From Acidocella aquatica (GTDB lineage: Bacteria; Pseudomonadota; Alphaproteobacteria; Acetobacterales; Acetobacteraceae): 64,000 bases of DNA. Below, one piece after another: positions 45,974-54,612 of the stretch. The stretch is from assembly GCF_030160635.1 (NCBI RefSeq), contig NZ_BSOS01000007.1, positions 186,001 to 250,000 of the forward strand. The letters are read 5' to 3'. The translations under genes were made by a program, and so were the position numbers. The number at the start of each line of letters is the position of its first letter. Position 1 is the first letter of the stretch. The notes beneath the pieces are model-generated. The model ran no database searches. It saw only the letters and a list, made by a program, of their open reading frames with translations, and was not told the DNA's origin.

Positions 45974-47260
45974 ATGGAAAATACCGCTGTCATCATCGCC
46001 GCCGGGCTCGGCACGCGCATGAAATCCAGCCTGGCGAAAGCCGCCCATAAGCTCGCCGGGCGCGAAATGCTGCGCCACCTCACCATCGCGGCCGAGGAGG
46101 TCTTCGCCCGCGTGGTGGTGGTCGTGGGGCCGGATATGCCGGCGCTGGAGGCCCTGGCCGCTCCGCATGGCGTGGTCGTGCAGGCCGAGCGCCTGGGCAC
46201 CGCCCACGCCGCCAGACAGGCAGAGGAACAATTCGGCGAAGGTCTGGTCGCGGTCTTCTATGCCGACAACCCCTTGGTCTCCCCTGCCACCATGCGATCC
46301 CTGCTCGCCCGCGCCCAGGCGGGTGACGCCGGGCTGGTGCTGCTTGCCATGACCCCGCCGGATGCCGGGAAATATGGCCGCCTGGTGATGGAGCACGGCT
46401 ACGTCTCCCGCATTGTGGAATATGCCGACGCCACGCCCGAAGAGCGCCGCATCGCCTTGTGCAATGCGGGTGGGCTGGCCGGCAAAGCAGCGGACATGCG
46501 CCGCTGGCTGGCAGCCGTGAAAGCCGAAAACACCAAGGGGGAATATTACCTGACCGACATCGCCGCCATCGCGCAGGCCGAGGGAGTTAAGGTCGCCGCC
46601 CTGGAAGCACCCTACGCCGAATGCCTGGGCATCAACTCCCGCGCCGAACTCGCCGCCGCCGAAGCCGCCCTGCAAACCCGGCTGCGCGAGGCGGCGCTGG
46701 AGGCCGGTGTCTCCATGCTCGCCCCGGAAACCGTGTTTTTTTCCGCCGATACCCTGCTCGGCGCCGATGTCATCGTGGGGCCGTATGTCGTCTTCGGCCC
46801 CGGCGTCACGGTGGAATCCGGCGCCGAGATCAAGGCGTTCTCGCATCTGGAAGGCTGTTTCGTGGCTGCGGGCGCGCTCATCGGCCCCTACGCCCGGCTA
46901 CGCCCTGGCGCCAATATCGGGCCCGGTGCGCATGTCGGCAATTTTGTTGAAATCAAGGCCGCCACGCTGGGCGCGGGCGCCAAGGCCAACCACCTCAGCT
47001 ATATCGGCGATGCCGAAATCGGCCCCGGCACCAACATCGGCGCCGGCACCATCACCTGCAATTATGATGGCAAGGCCAAACATAAAACCAAAATCGGCGC
47101 GAAGGTGTTTATCGGCTCCAATACCGCGCTGGTCGCGCCCATCACCGTGGGCGATGGGGCGCTGGTCGCGGCCGGCTCGACACTTACGGGGGATGTGGCC
47201 CCCAATACGCTGGCGCTGGGCCGCGCGCGGCAGGTAAACAAGCCGAAGCGGGCAACGTAA
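45974..47260 (+). CDS. glmU: Bifunctional GlcNAc-1-P uridyltransferase/GlcN-1-P acetyltransferase
   Basis: A 428-residue GlmU. The N-terminal uridyltransferase begins VIIAAGLGTRMKSSLAKAAH, the nucleotide-binding loop. After about residue 225 come left-handed beta-helix hexapeptide repeats ending in the acetyltransferase site KANHLSYIGDAEIGPGTNIGAGTITCNYDGKAKH. The product is UDP-GlcNAc for peptidoglycan and lipopolysaccharide. It is slightly shorter than E. coli GlmU (456). It ends the aroQ-hisC-tyrA-glmU run and is followed by a strong terminator. Confidence 0.95.
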   Translation: MENTAVIIAAGLGTRMKSSLAKAAHKLAGREMLRHLTIAAEEVFARVVVVVGPDMPALEALAAPHGVVVQAERLGTAHAARQAEEQFGEGLVAVFYADNPLVSPATMRSLLARAQAGDAGLVLLAMTPPDAGKYGRLVMEHGYVSRIVEYADATPEERRIALCNAGGLAGKAADMRRWLAAVKAENTKGEYYLTDIAAIAQAEGVKVAALEAPYAECLGINSRAELAAAEAALQTRLREAALEAGVSMLAPETVFFSADTLLGADVIVGPYVVFGPGVTVESGAEIKAFSHLEGCFVAAGALIGPYARLRPGANIGPGAHVGNFVEIKAATLGAGAKANHLSYIGDAEIGPGTNIGAGTITCNYDGKAKHKTKIGAKVFIGSNTALVAPITVGDGALVAAGSTLTGDVAPNTLALGRARQVNKPKRAT

Positions 47261-47291
47261 ACGCCGCGCGGGGGCATCCCGCGCGGCGTTT
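47259..47291 (+). terminator. Terminator after glmU
   Basis: AAACGCCGCGCGGG (47259-47272) pairs perfectly with CCCGCGCGGCGTTT (47278-47291) around GGCAT. It overlaps the glmU stop and is followed by ATCTTGTT. Strong intrinsic-type hairpin. Confidence 0.8.
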
Positions 47292-47305
47292 ATCTTGTTA
47301 GAGCG

Positions 47306-47397
47306 CGATCGTTTGAGTTTCGCTCAACCGATCGAGCCGAAAGCGTGAATCATCCTCAGAAAAACGGCTAGAGCCTGATCGCGCTTAAAACGATCAG
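47306..47397. repeat. Pair of intergenic palindromes between glmU and ndk
   Basis: CGATCGTTTGAG (47306-47317) pairs with CTCAACCGATCG (47323-47334) with one mismatch. CTGATCG (47375-47381) pairs with CGATCAG (47391-47397). Both lie just after AGAGC-type sequence (GTTAGAGCGCGATCG, CTAGAGCCTGATCG). They resemble dispersed alphaproteobacterial intergenic palindromes. Confidence 0.6.
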
Positions 47398-47400
47398 TCT

Positions 47401-47823
47401 CTAGGCGGTGATGTCGATCCCGGCGAAGAAGAAGCTGATCTCCTGCGCGGCGGCTTCCGGGCTATCGGAGCCATGCACGGAGTTGGCTTCGATCGACTCT
47501 GCGAAATCAGCCCGGATGGTGCCGGCATCGGCCTTCTTCGGGTCGGTCGCGCCCATGATGTCGCGGTTCTGCATAATCGCGTTCTCGCCTTCGAGCACCT
47601 GCGCCACGACCGGGCCGGAGATCATGAAGCTGACCAGATCACCAAAGAACGGGCGGTGCGAATGCACGGCATAAAACGCCTCGGCCTGGGCCTTGGTGAG
47701 CTGCAGGCGGCGGGTGGCGATGATGGAGAGGCCGGCGGTCTCGAACTTGTCGTTGATCTTGCCGGTCAGGTTGCGGCGGGTTGCGTCGGGTTTGATGATG
47801 GAGAGGGTGCGTTCGATTGCCAT
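47401..47823 (-). CDS. ndk: Nucleoside diphosphate kinase
   Basis: A 140-residue Ndk of normal length: [18 protein letters not shown] at the start, [19 protein letters not shown] in the middle, and the active-site His in [19 protein letters not shown]. It balances nucleoside triphosphate pools by phosphate transfer through that His. The frame is open 42 codons further upstream, but the ATG at 47823 gives the family N-terminus. It is convergent with glmU and divergent from the ABC-F gene, with 124 bp shared upstream sequence. Confidence 0.96.
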   Translation of the reverse strand: MAIERTLSIIKPDATRRNLTGKINDKFETAGLSIIATRRLQLTKAQAEAFYAVHSHRPFFGDLVSFMISGPVVAQVLEGENAIMQNRDIMGATDPKKADAGTIRADFAESIEANSVHGSDSPEAAAQEISFFFAGIDITA

Positions 47824-47873
47824 GATACGATCTGCCTTTAAGTGAGTGTGGCCGGGCAATAGCGGGGCTGGGC

Positions 47874-47922
47874 GGGGTGGGCAACCCCCCGGGGAGTTAC
47901 GCACCCTTGGGGTGGGCAACCC
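47874..47922. repeat. 14-bp direct repeat in the ndk / ABC-F intergenic region
   Basis: GGGGTGGGCAACCC occurs at 47874-47887 and again at 47909-47922, 35 bp apart, between the two divergent starts. Possible regulatory sites or chance in G/C-rich sequence. Confidence 0.5.
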
Positions 47923-47947
47923 AGGGCGCGCACTGTAGAGGGGGCGC

Positions 47948-49831
47948 ATGAGCGTTTTAAGTTTAGAGAACCTTTCCTACAGCATCGCCGGGCGCACCCT
48001 GCTGGATCGCGCCACCCTCATGGTCGACCCTGGCCGCCGCATCGGCCTCATCGGCCGCAACGGCGCCGGCAAATCCACCCTGCTGAAGCTGATCGCGGGT
48101 GAGTTGCACCCCGACGGCGGTAACATCCGCTTTGGCCAGCGCGTGCGCCTGGGCTATGTCGCCCAGGAAGCCCCCAGCGGCGATGTAACCCCCCTGGAAG
48201 TGGTGCTGAAGGCTGACACCGAGCGCACCGCCTTGATGGAAGAGGCAGACCATCACGAGGTCGACCCCCACCGCATCGCCGAAATTCATGACCGTTTGCT
48301 GACAATCGAGGCCGACGCCGCCCCGGCCCGCGCCGCCGCCATCCTCTCCGGCCTCGGCTTCTCCACCGAATGGCAGAGCCGCCCCATGAGCAGCTTCTCC
48401 GGTGGCTGGCGCATGCGCGTCGCCCTGGCCGCGGTGCTGTTCTCCAACCCTGACCTGTTGCTCCTCGATGAGCCGACCAACCATCTCGACCTGGAAGCCA
48501 CCCTCTGGCTGGAGCAATATCTCGCCAAATTCCCCGGCGCCGTGCTCCTCGTCAGCCATGACCGCCAGTTGCTGGACCGCGCGGTGGAAGCCATCGCCCA
48601 TCTCGATGGCGGCAAATTGACGGTAACCCCCGGCGGTTTCGCCGAGTTCGTGCGGATAAAGACCGAAAAAGCCCTGCAACAGGGCCGGGCCGCCGAAAAA
48701 GCCGCCGAGCAGCGCGCCCATATGCAGAAATTCGTCGACCGCTTCCGCGCCTCAGCCGCCAAGGCCAAGCAGGCGCAGAGCCGCATCAAGGCGCTGGAGC
48801 GCATGCCGCAGATTGAATCGGTGGTGGAAGACCGCGTTACCCGCTTCTCCTTCCCCGAGCCCAACAAGCTGGCGCCGCCGATGCTGAGCCTCGACAATGT
48901 GGACATCGGCTACGACGGCAAGGCGGTGCTCAAAGGGGTTTCGCTGCGTATCGACATGGAAGACCGCATCGCCCTGCTCGGCACCAACGGCAACGGCAAA
49001 TCAACGCTCGCCAAGCTGCTGGCCGGGCGGCTGGAGCCCTTGCACGGCCGCCAGTTCCGCACCGGCAACCTACGCGTCGGCTACTTCGCGCAGCACCAGG
49101 AGGAAGACCTGGTGATGACCGAGACCCCCTATGAGCATCTCTCGCGCGCCTTGCCCAAGGCCACGCCGCCGCAGGTGCGCGCCCAGGCTGCCCGCTTCGG
49201 GCTCGATGCCGACCGCGTGAACACCAAGGTCGGCGCCATGTCCGGCGGTGAGAAGGCCCGCCTGTTGCTGGCGCTCGCCACCCGCGATGCCCCGCATCTG
49301 CTCATCCTCGATGAGCCGACCAACCATCTCGACATCGACGCCCGCGACGCGCTGGTGCGCGCCTTGGCCGATTTCGAGGGCGCGGTGGTGCTGATCTCGC
49401 ATGATCCCTACCTCGTCGACCTCGTCGCCGACCGGCTGTTGCTGGTGGCAAACGGCAAGGTCACGGCACTGGAGGGCGATCTCGCCTCCTACGCCGCCAG
49501 CGTCACCGAAGGCAGCACCAGCAGCGGCGGCGGCTCGCGCGACAATTCACGCAAGAACGAGCGCGCCGAAGGCAAAAAAGAACGCGCCGAGGCCCGCGGC
49601 AGAACCGCGCCGCTGCGCCAGGCAGTGAAAGACGCGGAATTGCGCATCGCCAAGTTGACCGCGGAGAAGGGGTTGCTGGAAAAAAAGCTCGCCGACCCTG
49701 GCATGTATGCCGCCGGAAAGGCGAAAGACCTCGCCTACATCAACCAGCGCATCGGTGCGATCAAGCGGGAAATGGACGTGGCGGAACAAGCCTGGCTGGA
49801 AGCCTCGGCGGCGTTGGAAGCGGCGATTTAG
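47948..49831 (+). CDS. ABC-F family ATPase, YheS/Uup-like
   Basis: A 627-residue soluble protein with two ABC domains and no membrane segment. The first Walker A is [13 protein letters not shown] near residue 36, with signature [14 protein letters not shown]. The second is [13 protein letters not shown] near 348, with signature [13 protein letters not shown]. The ABC-F linker between them contains [25 protein letters not shown], close to YheS. A charged C-terminal coiled coil (about 545-627) follows. Such proteins act at the ribosome E site in translation quality control or related processes; which one here is not determinable. Confidence 0.9.
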   Translation: MSVLSLENLSYSIAGRTLLDRATLMVDPGRRIGLIGRNGAGKSTLLKLIAGELHPDGGNIRFGQRVRLGYVAQEAPSGDVTPLEVVLKADTERTALMEEADHHEVDPHRIAEIHDRLLTIEADAAPARAAAILSGLGFSTEWQSRPMSSFSGGWRMRVALAAVLFSNPDLLLLDEPTNHLDLEATLWLEQYLAKFPGAVLLVSHDRQLLDRAVEAIAHLDGGKLTVTPGGFAEFVRIKTEKALQQGRAAEKAAEQRAHMQKFVDRFRASAAKAKQAQSRIKALERMPQIESVVEDRVTRFSFPEPNKLAPPMLSLDNVDIGYDGKAVLKGVSLRIDMEDRIALLGTNGNGKSTLAKLLAGRLEPLHGRQFRTGNLRVGYFAQHQEEDLVMTETPYEHLSRALPKATPPQVRAQAARFGLDADRVNTKVGAMSGGEKARLLLALATRDAPHLLILDEPTNHLDIDARDALVRALADFEGAVVLISHDPYLVDLVADRLLLVANGKVTALEGDLASYAASVTEGSTSSGGGSRDNSRKNERAEGKKERAEARGRTAPLRQAVKDAELRIAKLTAEKGLLEKKLADPGMYAAGKAKDLAYINQRIGAIKREMDVAEQAWLEASAALEAAI

Positions 49832-49902
49832 CATGCGCGGCGAAACCGCCCAAGACAAAGAGCCAGAGCATTTTGCGTGAGTCTGTGCGAAGGGAAAAAA
49901 CT
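49832..49902. other. Convergent intergenic region with AGAGC-type sequence
   Basis: The 71 bp between the ABC-F gene and the convergent EAL/HDOD gene contain CCAGAGCATTTTGCGTGAG, similar in its start to other intergenic elements in this window, and an A-run. No strong hairpin is obvious. Confidence 0.35.
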
Positions 49903-51126
49903 CTAGGAAAAATGGCCGGACCATGCCAGCGCCTCGGCATGCACGCGGTTGAATGCATCCAAATCCGGCAGGCCCAGCCGCGCCATCAGCGATATCGTTG
50001 ATTCGCCGCCAATGCGTTCACTGGCCTCGATCAGCCGCAACATCACCCCCAACTGGCCTTCACGCCCCAGCAATGCCTGTTGTATCGTGGTCTCCAGATT
50101 CAACGTGGCCAGAATTTCTCCAAGCGGCTGCTGAAACAACGCATCCATCAGGCTGAGCATCCCGGTCATGAAGGCCTGGTTGCGGATCGCGCCGCAGCCG
50201 ATCAAATCCGCCAGCCCCTCCATCATCCGGCCGCGAATAACCGCCGTCTGCAACAACGGGTTCGCGGCAACACCGATATCGTTCTGTTGTGAAAACATCA
50301 TGATCTGCACCAGCCGGTTCAGCTGGATACGGCCCAGCCTGGCAATCGCCCCACGCACGCTGGAAATTTTGCGCGACAGGTTAAATGCGGCCGAGTTGGC
50401 TATTTTGAGCAGATGCACCGTCAGATCGGGCGCCTGTTTCAAGGCCTCCTCAATCTCCTCGATCTCGGCATCTCTTGCGATCAGGCCAAGTAGATTCAAC
50501 AATCCCAGCGCCGATGGCTGCACCGTCCGGCCTGTCAGCATCACCGGGCGGGCGAAGAAAAACCCCTGGAATAAATCGAAATCCAGGCCATGGCAGAATG
50601 CATGTTGCGCCATGGTGTCAATTTTTTCCGCCAGCAGCGTAACTTCAAAGGGTTTGAGCTCAACTACCATAGCGGCAATCTGCTCCGGCGGCATTCCCAA
50701 TACATCCAGCTTCACCACATCAATCAGCGGCATCAAATTCCGGTGCGCCGGGGTCAGCTCGGTAATATCGTCCAAAGCCAAGGTATAGCCAAGGTTTTTC
50801 AACTCCCCGCAGCGCGCGGCCACACGCGGGGTGAGTGGAACGGTTTCCAAAATTTCCAGCACCACCTTGTCTTGCGGCAGCAGCTCGATACTCTCGCTCA
50901 TCAGCAATTCTTCGGACAAATTAATAAAGCCGCGTTTGCCGCCAAGTGCCGCATCCATGCCAAGCCCGGAGAACAGATATTGAATGACCGCCGCGCTGGC
51001 CATCACATCATCCGCTATCACCGCGGCATTGGTCTCATTCGAGCGGAACAGAAATTCATAGGCCACCAGTTCATTGTCTCGTCCGACGATCGGCTGCCGC
51101 CCCAGAAAAAATTGGTTCCCGACCAT
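49903..51126 (-). CDS. EAL/HDOD-domain signalling protein, YuxH-like
   Basis: A 407-residue protein with an N-terminal EAL-like domain (about 5-200) and a C-terminal HDOD domain (about 205-395). The EAL site is degenerate: the motif position reads YEFLFRSN rather than EALxR, although LALDDI and VKLDVL strands remain, so cyclic-di-GMP hydrolysis is unlikely. The HDOD part, with KIANSAAFNLSRKISSVRGAIARLG, is of the kind that scaffolds signalling complexes. It resembles YuxH/CdgJ-type proteins affecting motility. It has its own 166-bp upstream region and no operon partner. Confidence 0.88.
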   Translation of the reverse strand: MVGNQFFLGRQPIVGRDNELVAYEFLFRSNETNAAVIADDVMASAAVIQYLFSGLGMDAALGGKRGFINLSEELLMSESIELLPQDKVVLEILETVPLTPRVAARCGELKNLGYTLALDDITELTPAHRNLMPLIDVVKLDVLGMPPEQIAAMVVELKPFEVTLLAEKIDTMAQHAFCHGLDFDLFQGFFFARPVMLTGRTVQPSALGLLNLLGLIARDAEIEEIEEALKQAPDLTVHLLKIANSAAFNLSRKISSVRGAIARLGRIQLNRLVQIMMFSQQNDIGVAANPLLQTAVIRGRMMEGLADLIGCGAIRNQAFMTGMLSLMDALFQQPLGEILATLNLETTIQQALLGREGQLGVMLRLIEASERIGGESTISLMARLGLPDLDAFNRVHAEALAWSGHFS

Positions 51127-51292
51127 ATCAAACTTTCTTTTTAAACAGAGAAACGCTTACAAATTTTTATCCATTTTTCACGGCTCGCTACTTCACGGCC
51201 GAACCGTCACCGCGCGTGAACTGAGATCACCCCCCTCTCTAGGCTGTAATTCCTAACCATATATTACCCTAACCCCGGCATAACCGCCGCGC

Positions 51293-52456
51293 TCACCCCA
51301 GCGGGTTAATCCCCATCGCCGCCAGCCCCGCCCAGGCGGTGGTGCTCAACGCGGGGCGGCGGAAATAATTGAACGCCTGTTCCGGCACGCCCTTTTGCAG
51401 GCTCGGGCCAGTGGTCAGCCCGGTGGCAAGCTCAGGCGCGACGGTGGCGTAAACATACCCCTGCGGTGAAAGATTTTGCGCCAGCGCCGCAAAAAAAATG
51501 GCTGCCAGCGGGTCGCGCATCTGCCGCAATGCCAGCGCGGCAAAGGCCGTGCCTTCCAGCCAGATGCTGGCACTGGCATCGGAAAACCCGATCCCCGCGC
51601 CGCGCCGCAATGCCTTGATCGCCGTCAGCGCCGACTCCGCCGTGCCCAGCCCTGCCAGATATGGCCAGATACCCGCATCCGCCGCCCCCAGATGATTGAC
51701 CGCGCCATCCGGCGCCGTCCCGGCATCAAAACGGCCTGAGCCCGCATCCCACATCGCGGTCACGAATTTTTTTGCCTGCGCGGCATCCTCGGCGCGGCCA
51801 AGCCTGCTGAAGGCGGCATACAAATCAGTATTCTGCTCGGTGCTCTGCCAGGTCAGTTTCAGCGGTTTTGGCTCAAAACCATAAAATCCGCCGTAATAGC
51901 CCGCATCAGCGCGCAGCTGGTCATCAAGAAAATCACCCGCCGCATCGGCCGGCGCGCGCATCCCCAACGCCGCCCACAGCAACATCGCCCAGGCCATCGG
52001 CCCGCTCTCGCTGCCGATCTGATACGGGTCTTCCGCCCAGCGCCCGGCCTGTGCGTCCCACCAGCCGGGCAGCTTCGCGGGTGCCGCCACCGCCCCAGCC
52101 ATGTAGGCATTGCGCAAACGGCCGTCATTATAAAATGGGTCATGCCCCTGGGCAATTTCCAGCGCCGCGCCGATCCGCCGCGCGCCGTCCTTATCGCCGG
52201 CGGCGAGCAGCAACAGCCCGGCCAGGGCGTTGTCATACACATAGGCCGCCGCAGCCTGCGTCAGATCAAAATCCGCCGCCCCGGTCTCGACCAGATAGCT
52301 ATTGAGCAGCACCGGCCCATCAGGCAGCGCCGCCATCTGGCCACGGATCGCGCGCACGCAACCGGCGGCGAAATCATCCGCGGCAGCATCGCCAAAAGCA
52401 ATGGCCGGCGTGAGCATCCCCACGCCGGCCATTAAGCAAAGATCGCGGCGGCGCAA
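51293..52456 (-). CDS. Predicted exported protein, helical-barrel-like, unknown function
   Basis: A 387-residue protein from a TTG start that lies 2 bp after the hydrolase stop and has GGGG about 6 nt upstream. This start yields a plausible signal peptide (MRRRDLCLMAGVGMLTPAIAFG); the first ATG eight codons later would lose its basic region. The mature part is rich in Ala and aromatics. Repeated helix-like patterns such as AAAYVYDNALAGLLLLAAGD, GRLRNAYMAGAV and NTDLYAAFSRLG recall (alpha/alpha)6 barrels of the six-hairpin glycosidase type. No catalytic motif is clear. Probably cotranscribed with the upstream hydrolase gene. Confidence 0.6.
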   Translation of the reverse strand: MRRRDLCLMAGVGMLTPAIAFGDAAADDFAAGCVRAIRGQMAALPDGPVLLNSYLVETGAADFDLTQAAAAYVYDNALAGLLLLAAGDKDGARRIGAALEIAQGHDPFYNDGRLRNAYMAGAVAAPAKLPGWWDAQAGRWAEDPYQIGSESGPMAWAMLLWAALGMRAPADAAGDFLDDQLRADAGYYGGFYGFEPKPLKLTWQSTEQNTDLYAAFSRLGRAEDAAQAKKFVTAMWDAGSGRFDAGTAPDGAVNHLGAADAGIWPYLAGLGTAESALTAIKALRRGAGIGFSDASASIWLEGTAFAALALRQMRDPLAAIFFAALAQNLSPQGYVYATVAPELATGLTTGPSLQKGVPEQAFNYFRRPALSTTAWAGLAAMGINPLG

Positions 52457-52458
52457 AG

Positions 52459-53160
52459 CTACCCCAGCAGCTCGGCCAGAAGCTCCGCCGTGCGGCCGTT
52501 GGCGATCACCGCGGCGCGCGTATCAAAATGCACGCCGCCAACCCGCGCGAAGGCATGTTGCACACCGGGGTAGATGAACGCATCAATCCACTCGCTCTCC
52601 TCGGCGCCATCCAGAATGGTCTCCACCGCTTCCTGGGACACATATTCATCCCTCTCGGCGATATGCAGCATCAGCGGCGCCTCGATCTTATCAAACTCGG
52701 GCACCAGATTATCGATGCCCACGCCGTAGTAGGAGACGTTCACATCCGCGTCGGAGCGGGTGGCCATCATCACCGCCAAACGTCCGCCAAGGCAGAAGCC
52801 CAGCGTCCCGGCGATCCCGTTGGCGCCCGGCAGCTGGCGCGCGGCCGCCAGCGTCACCTTCAAATCCTCAACGCCCTTGTCCTGGTCGAAGCCGTTCATC
52901 AGGGCAAACGCCTTCTGCCATTCGGCATCGCTCTTGTCGGATATGTTGACCCCAGCCTCCTGGCGCCAGAACAAATCTGGCGCGATGGCGATAAAGCCCA
53001 TATCCGCCAGGGTCTGGCAGGTCGCGCGCAGCGAATCGTTGACGCCGAAAATTTCCTGAATCACCACCACCGCGCCGCAGGTGTCCTGCGTTTGCGGCGC
53101 GTAGACAAACGCCGAAAACTCACCCGAACCATCCGCCGCCTTCAACTTGATCTCTCGCAT
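52459..53160 (-). CDS. Dienelactone hydrolase family protein
   Basis: An alpha/beta hydrolase of 233 residues with VVVIQEIFGVNDSLRATCQTLADMG, the nucleophile elbow GFCLGGRLAV (catalytic Cys) and YPGVQHAFAR (catalytic His), typical of dienelactone hydrolases. The natural substrate is unknown; many family members are not involved in aromatic degradation. I use the ATG at 53160 because AGGGAGA precedes it, dropping 20 upstream codons. It lies 25 bp after the decarboxylase gene stop on the same strand. Confidence 0.88.
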   Translation of the reverse strand: MREIKLKAADGSGEFSAFVYAPQTQDTCGAVVVIQEIFGVNDSLRATCQTLADMGFIAIAPDLFWRQEAGVNISDKSDAEWQKAFALMNGFDQDKGVEDLKVTLAAARQLPGANGIAGTLGFCLGGRLAVMMATRSDADVNVSYYGVGIDNLVPEFDKIEAPLMLHIAERDEYVSQEAVETILDGAEESEWIDAFIYPGVQHAFARVGGVHFDTRAAVIANGRTAELLAELLG

Positions 53161-53185
53161 CGCCGTCTCCCTGAATAATGAAGAC

Positions 53186-54319
53186 CTAGATGTAATGCTC
53201 CGCCAGCGGTGCAAAACCATTAAAGCTCTGGCTGGCGTAACTCGTCACATAGGCCCCGGTATCATGGATCAGTACACGCTCCCCCGCGCTCAGGTCCAGC
53301 GGCAGGCGATAGGGGGTTTTCTCGTACATCACGTCCACGCCATCGCAGCTCGGCCCGGCCAGAACCACCGGCCCGCTGGCGCCCCTGCCCGCGGTAATGC
53401 GGTAGCGGATCGCCTCGCCCTCGGTCTCCGCCAGCCCGCCGAAACGGCCGATATCCAGATACACCCAGCGCCGCTCATCCTCTTCCATGCGCTGGCACAC
53501 CAGCACCACCTCTGAGACCACAACCCCGGCATTGCCGACAATGGCGCGCCCCGGCTCGATCAGCATATCGGGCAGGTCGTTGCCAAAATGCTCGGTCATG
53601 GCGTTCATGATGGCATGACCAAACACGCCCGTCTCGGGCACATCATCCTGGTAGCGCACCGGGAATCCCCCGCCCAGGTTGAGCATCTTCAGCTCCAGCC
53701 CGTGGTTCTTGAGGTCGGTGAACAGCAGCGCCACCTCGGCGATCGCCATCTCATACGCGGGCGTGCCGGTCTGCTGGCTACCGACATGAAACGACAGCCC
53801 ATGCGGCTGCAATCCCAGCCGCGGCGCTGTCAGCATCAGCTCCTTCGCGCGCGCGATGCTGGTGCCGAATTTCTTCGAGAGCGGCCAATCAGCGCCCACA
53901 TTGTTCACGGCGATCCGGCAATAAACCTTCGCGCCCGGCGCATGGCGGGCAATTTTTTCCAGCTCTTCGATGGAATCGAACGCAAACAGCGGCACCCCAT
54001 GGGCATGCGCGGCGGCAATGGCGGCCGGTTTTTTCACGGTATTGCCATAACTGATCGCCTCCGCCCGCGCGCCCGCGGCCAGACATGCCTCGATCTCCGG
54101 CAGGCTGGCGGCATCAAAGCACGCGCCCTTCTCCACGAGCAGGCGCAAAATCTCCACCGCCGGATTGGCCTTCACGGCATAATAAATCTTTGCCGCCGGC
54201 AAGGCGGCGCGCAACGCGGCGTAGTTCCGCGCCACGGTGTCCAGATCCAGCACCAGGCACGGCGTGGCCAGGGCGGAAGAGTCGAGAAATGATGCGATTT
54301 TGGGATTCACCGCAGTCAC
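53186..54319 (-). CDS. PLP-dependent ornithine/lysine decarboxylase (alanine-racemase fold)
   Basis: A 377-residue fold-type III decarboxylase. The PLP lysine is in YYAVKANPAVEIL, with SFHVGSQQTG, LNLGGGFPVRY and EPGRAIVGNAG for phosphate binding, and the C-terminal GPSCDGVDVMYE carries the substrate Cys-Asp. It makes putrescine (or cadaverine) in polyamine synthesis. The first start is a GTG at 54319 that overlaps the stop of an Arg-rich upstream ORF. A GTG three codons later has AAGGTGA at a better distance, so the exact start is unsure. The HVGSQ stretch is shared with eukaryotic-type ODCs. Confidence 0.88.
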   Translation of the reverse strand: MTAVNPKIASFLDSSALATPCLVLDLDTVARNYAALRAALPAAKIYYAVKANPAVEILRLLVEKGACFDAASLPEIEACLAAGARAEAISYGNTVKKPAAIAAAHAHGVPLFAFDSIEELEKIARHAPGAKVYCRIAVNNVGADWPLSKKFGTSIARAKELMLTAPRLGLQPHGLSFHVGSQQTGTPAYEMAIAEVALLFTDLKNHGLELKMLNLGGGFPVRYQDDVPETGVFGHAIMNAMTEHFGNDLPDMLIEPGRAIVGNAGVVVSEVVLVCQRMEEDERRWVYLDIGRFGGLAETEGEAIRYRITAGRGASGPVVLAGPSCDGVDVMYEKTPYRLPLDLSAGERVLIHDTGAYVTSYASQSFNGFAPLAEHYI

Positions 54320-54447
54320 CTTTCATATGAAGGCCCGCCTGATAAAGGCGGCGGGCGCGGTTGCGAAACGGTCCAACGAACCAGCCACTTCCGGGTTTCC
54401 CCGGCAGTGCTGCCAGAACGCTTGACGTCGTTGCGTAACCGATTCAC
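54316..54447 (-). CDS. Possible Arg-rich leader ORF upstream of the decarboxylase
   Basis: On the minus strand a GTG at about 54447 opens 43 codons: NRLRNDVKRSG near the start, KWLVRWTVSQPRPPP later, ending SYER. Seven residues are Arg. Its TGA overlaps the decarboxylase GTG (GTGA). A 7-bp stem (GCCCGCC / GGCGGGC) lies in its last codons. Such ornithine/arginine-sensitive leader peptides are known for polyamine decarboxylase genes in other bacteria; here translation is unproven and the ribosome site is weak. Confidence 0.35.
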   Translation of the reverse strand: MNRLRNDVKRSGSTAGETRKWLVRWTVSQPRPPPLSGGPSYER

Positions 54448-54612
54448 TCTAAGGAGACCGGCAGAGGCACGTGCGTTGCTGCGTGACGCGCAAATAGGGC
54501 CAATTGCGCCCCGGCGCAAGTATTTTTTTACCCCCGGCGCGCGCCTGGGAAGATTGTCACCAATTGCAACATCCCCTGCACAACCCTGCGGAAACGCCCT
54601 ATTGTAACAGCC

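Noticed and set aside
47324..47400. tRNA or small RNA in the glmU-ndk gap
   Set aside because: The inverted repeats do not form a cloverleaf and there is no CCA-type end; better explained as palindromic repeats.
54455..54498. TAAGGAGA followed by a tiny GTG frame on the plus strand upstream of the response regulator
   Set aside because: The gap from the site to the GTG is about 13 nt and the frame has only eight codons; too little to call a leader peptide.
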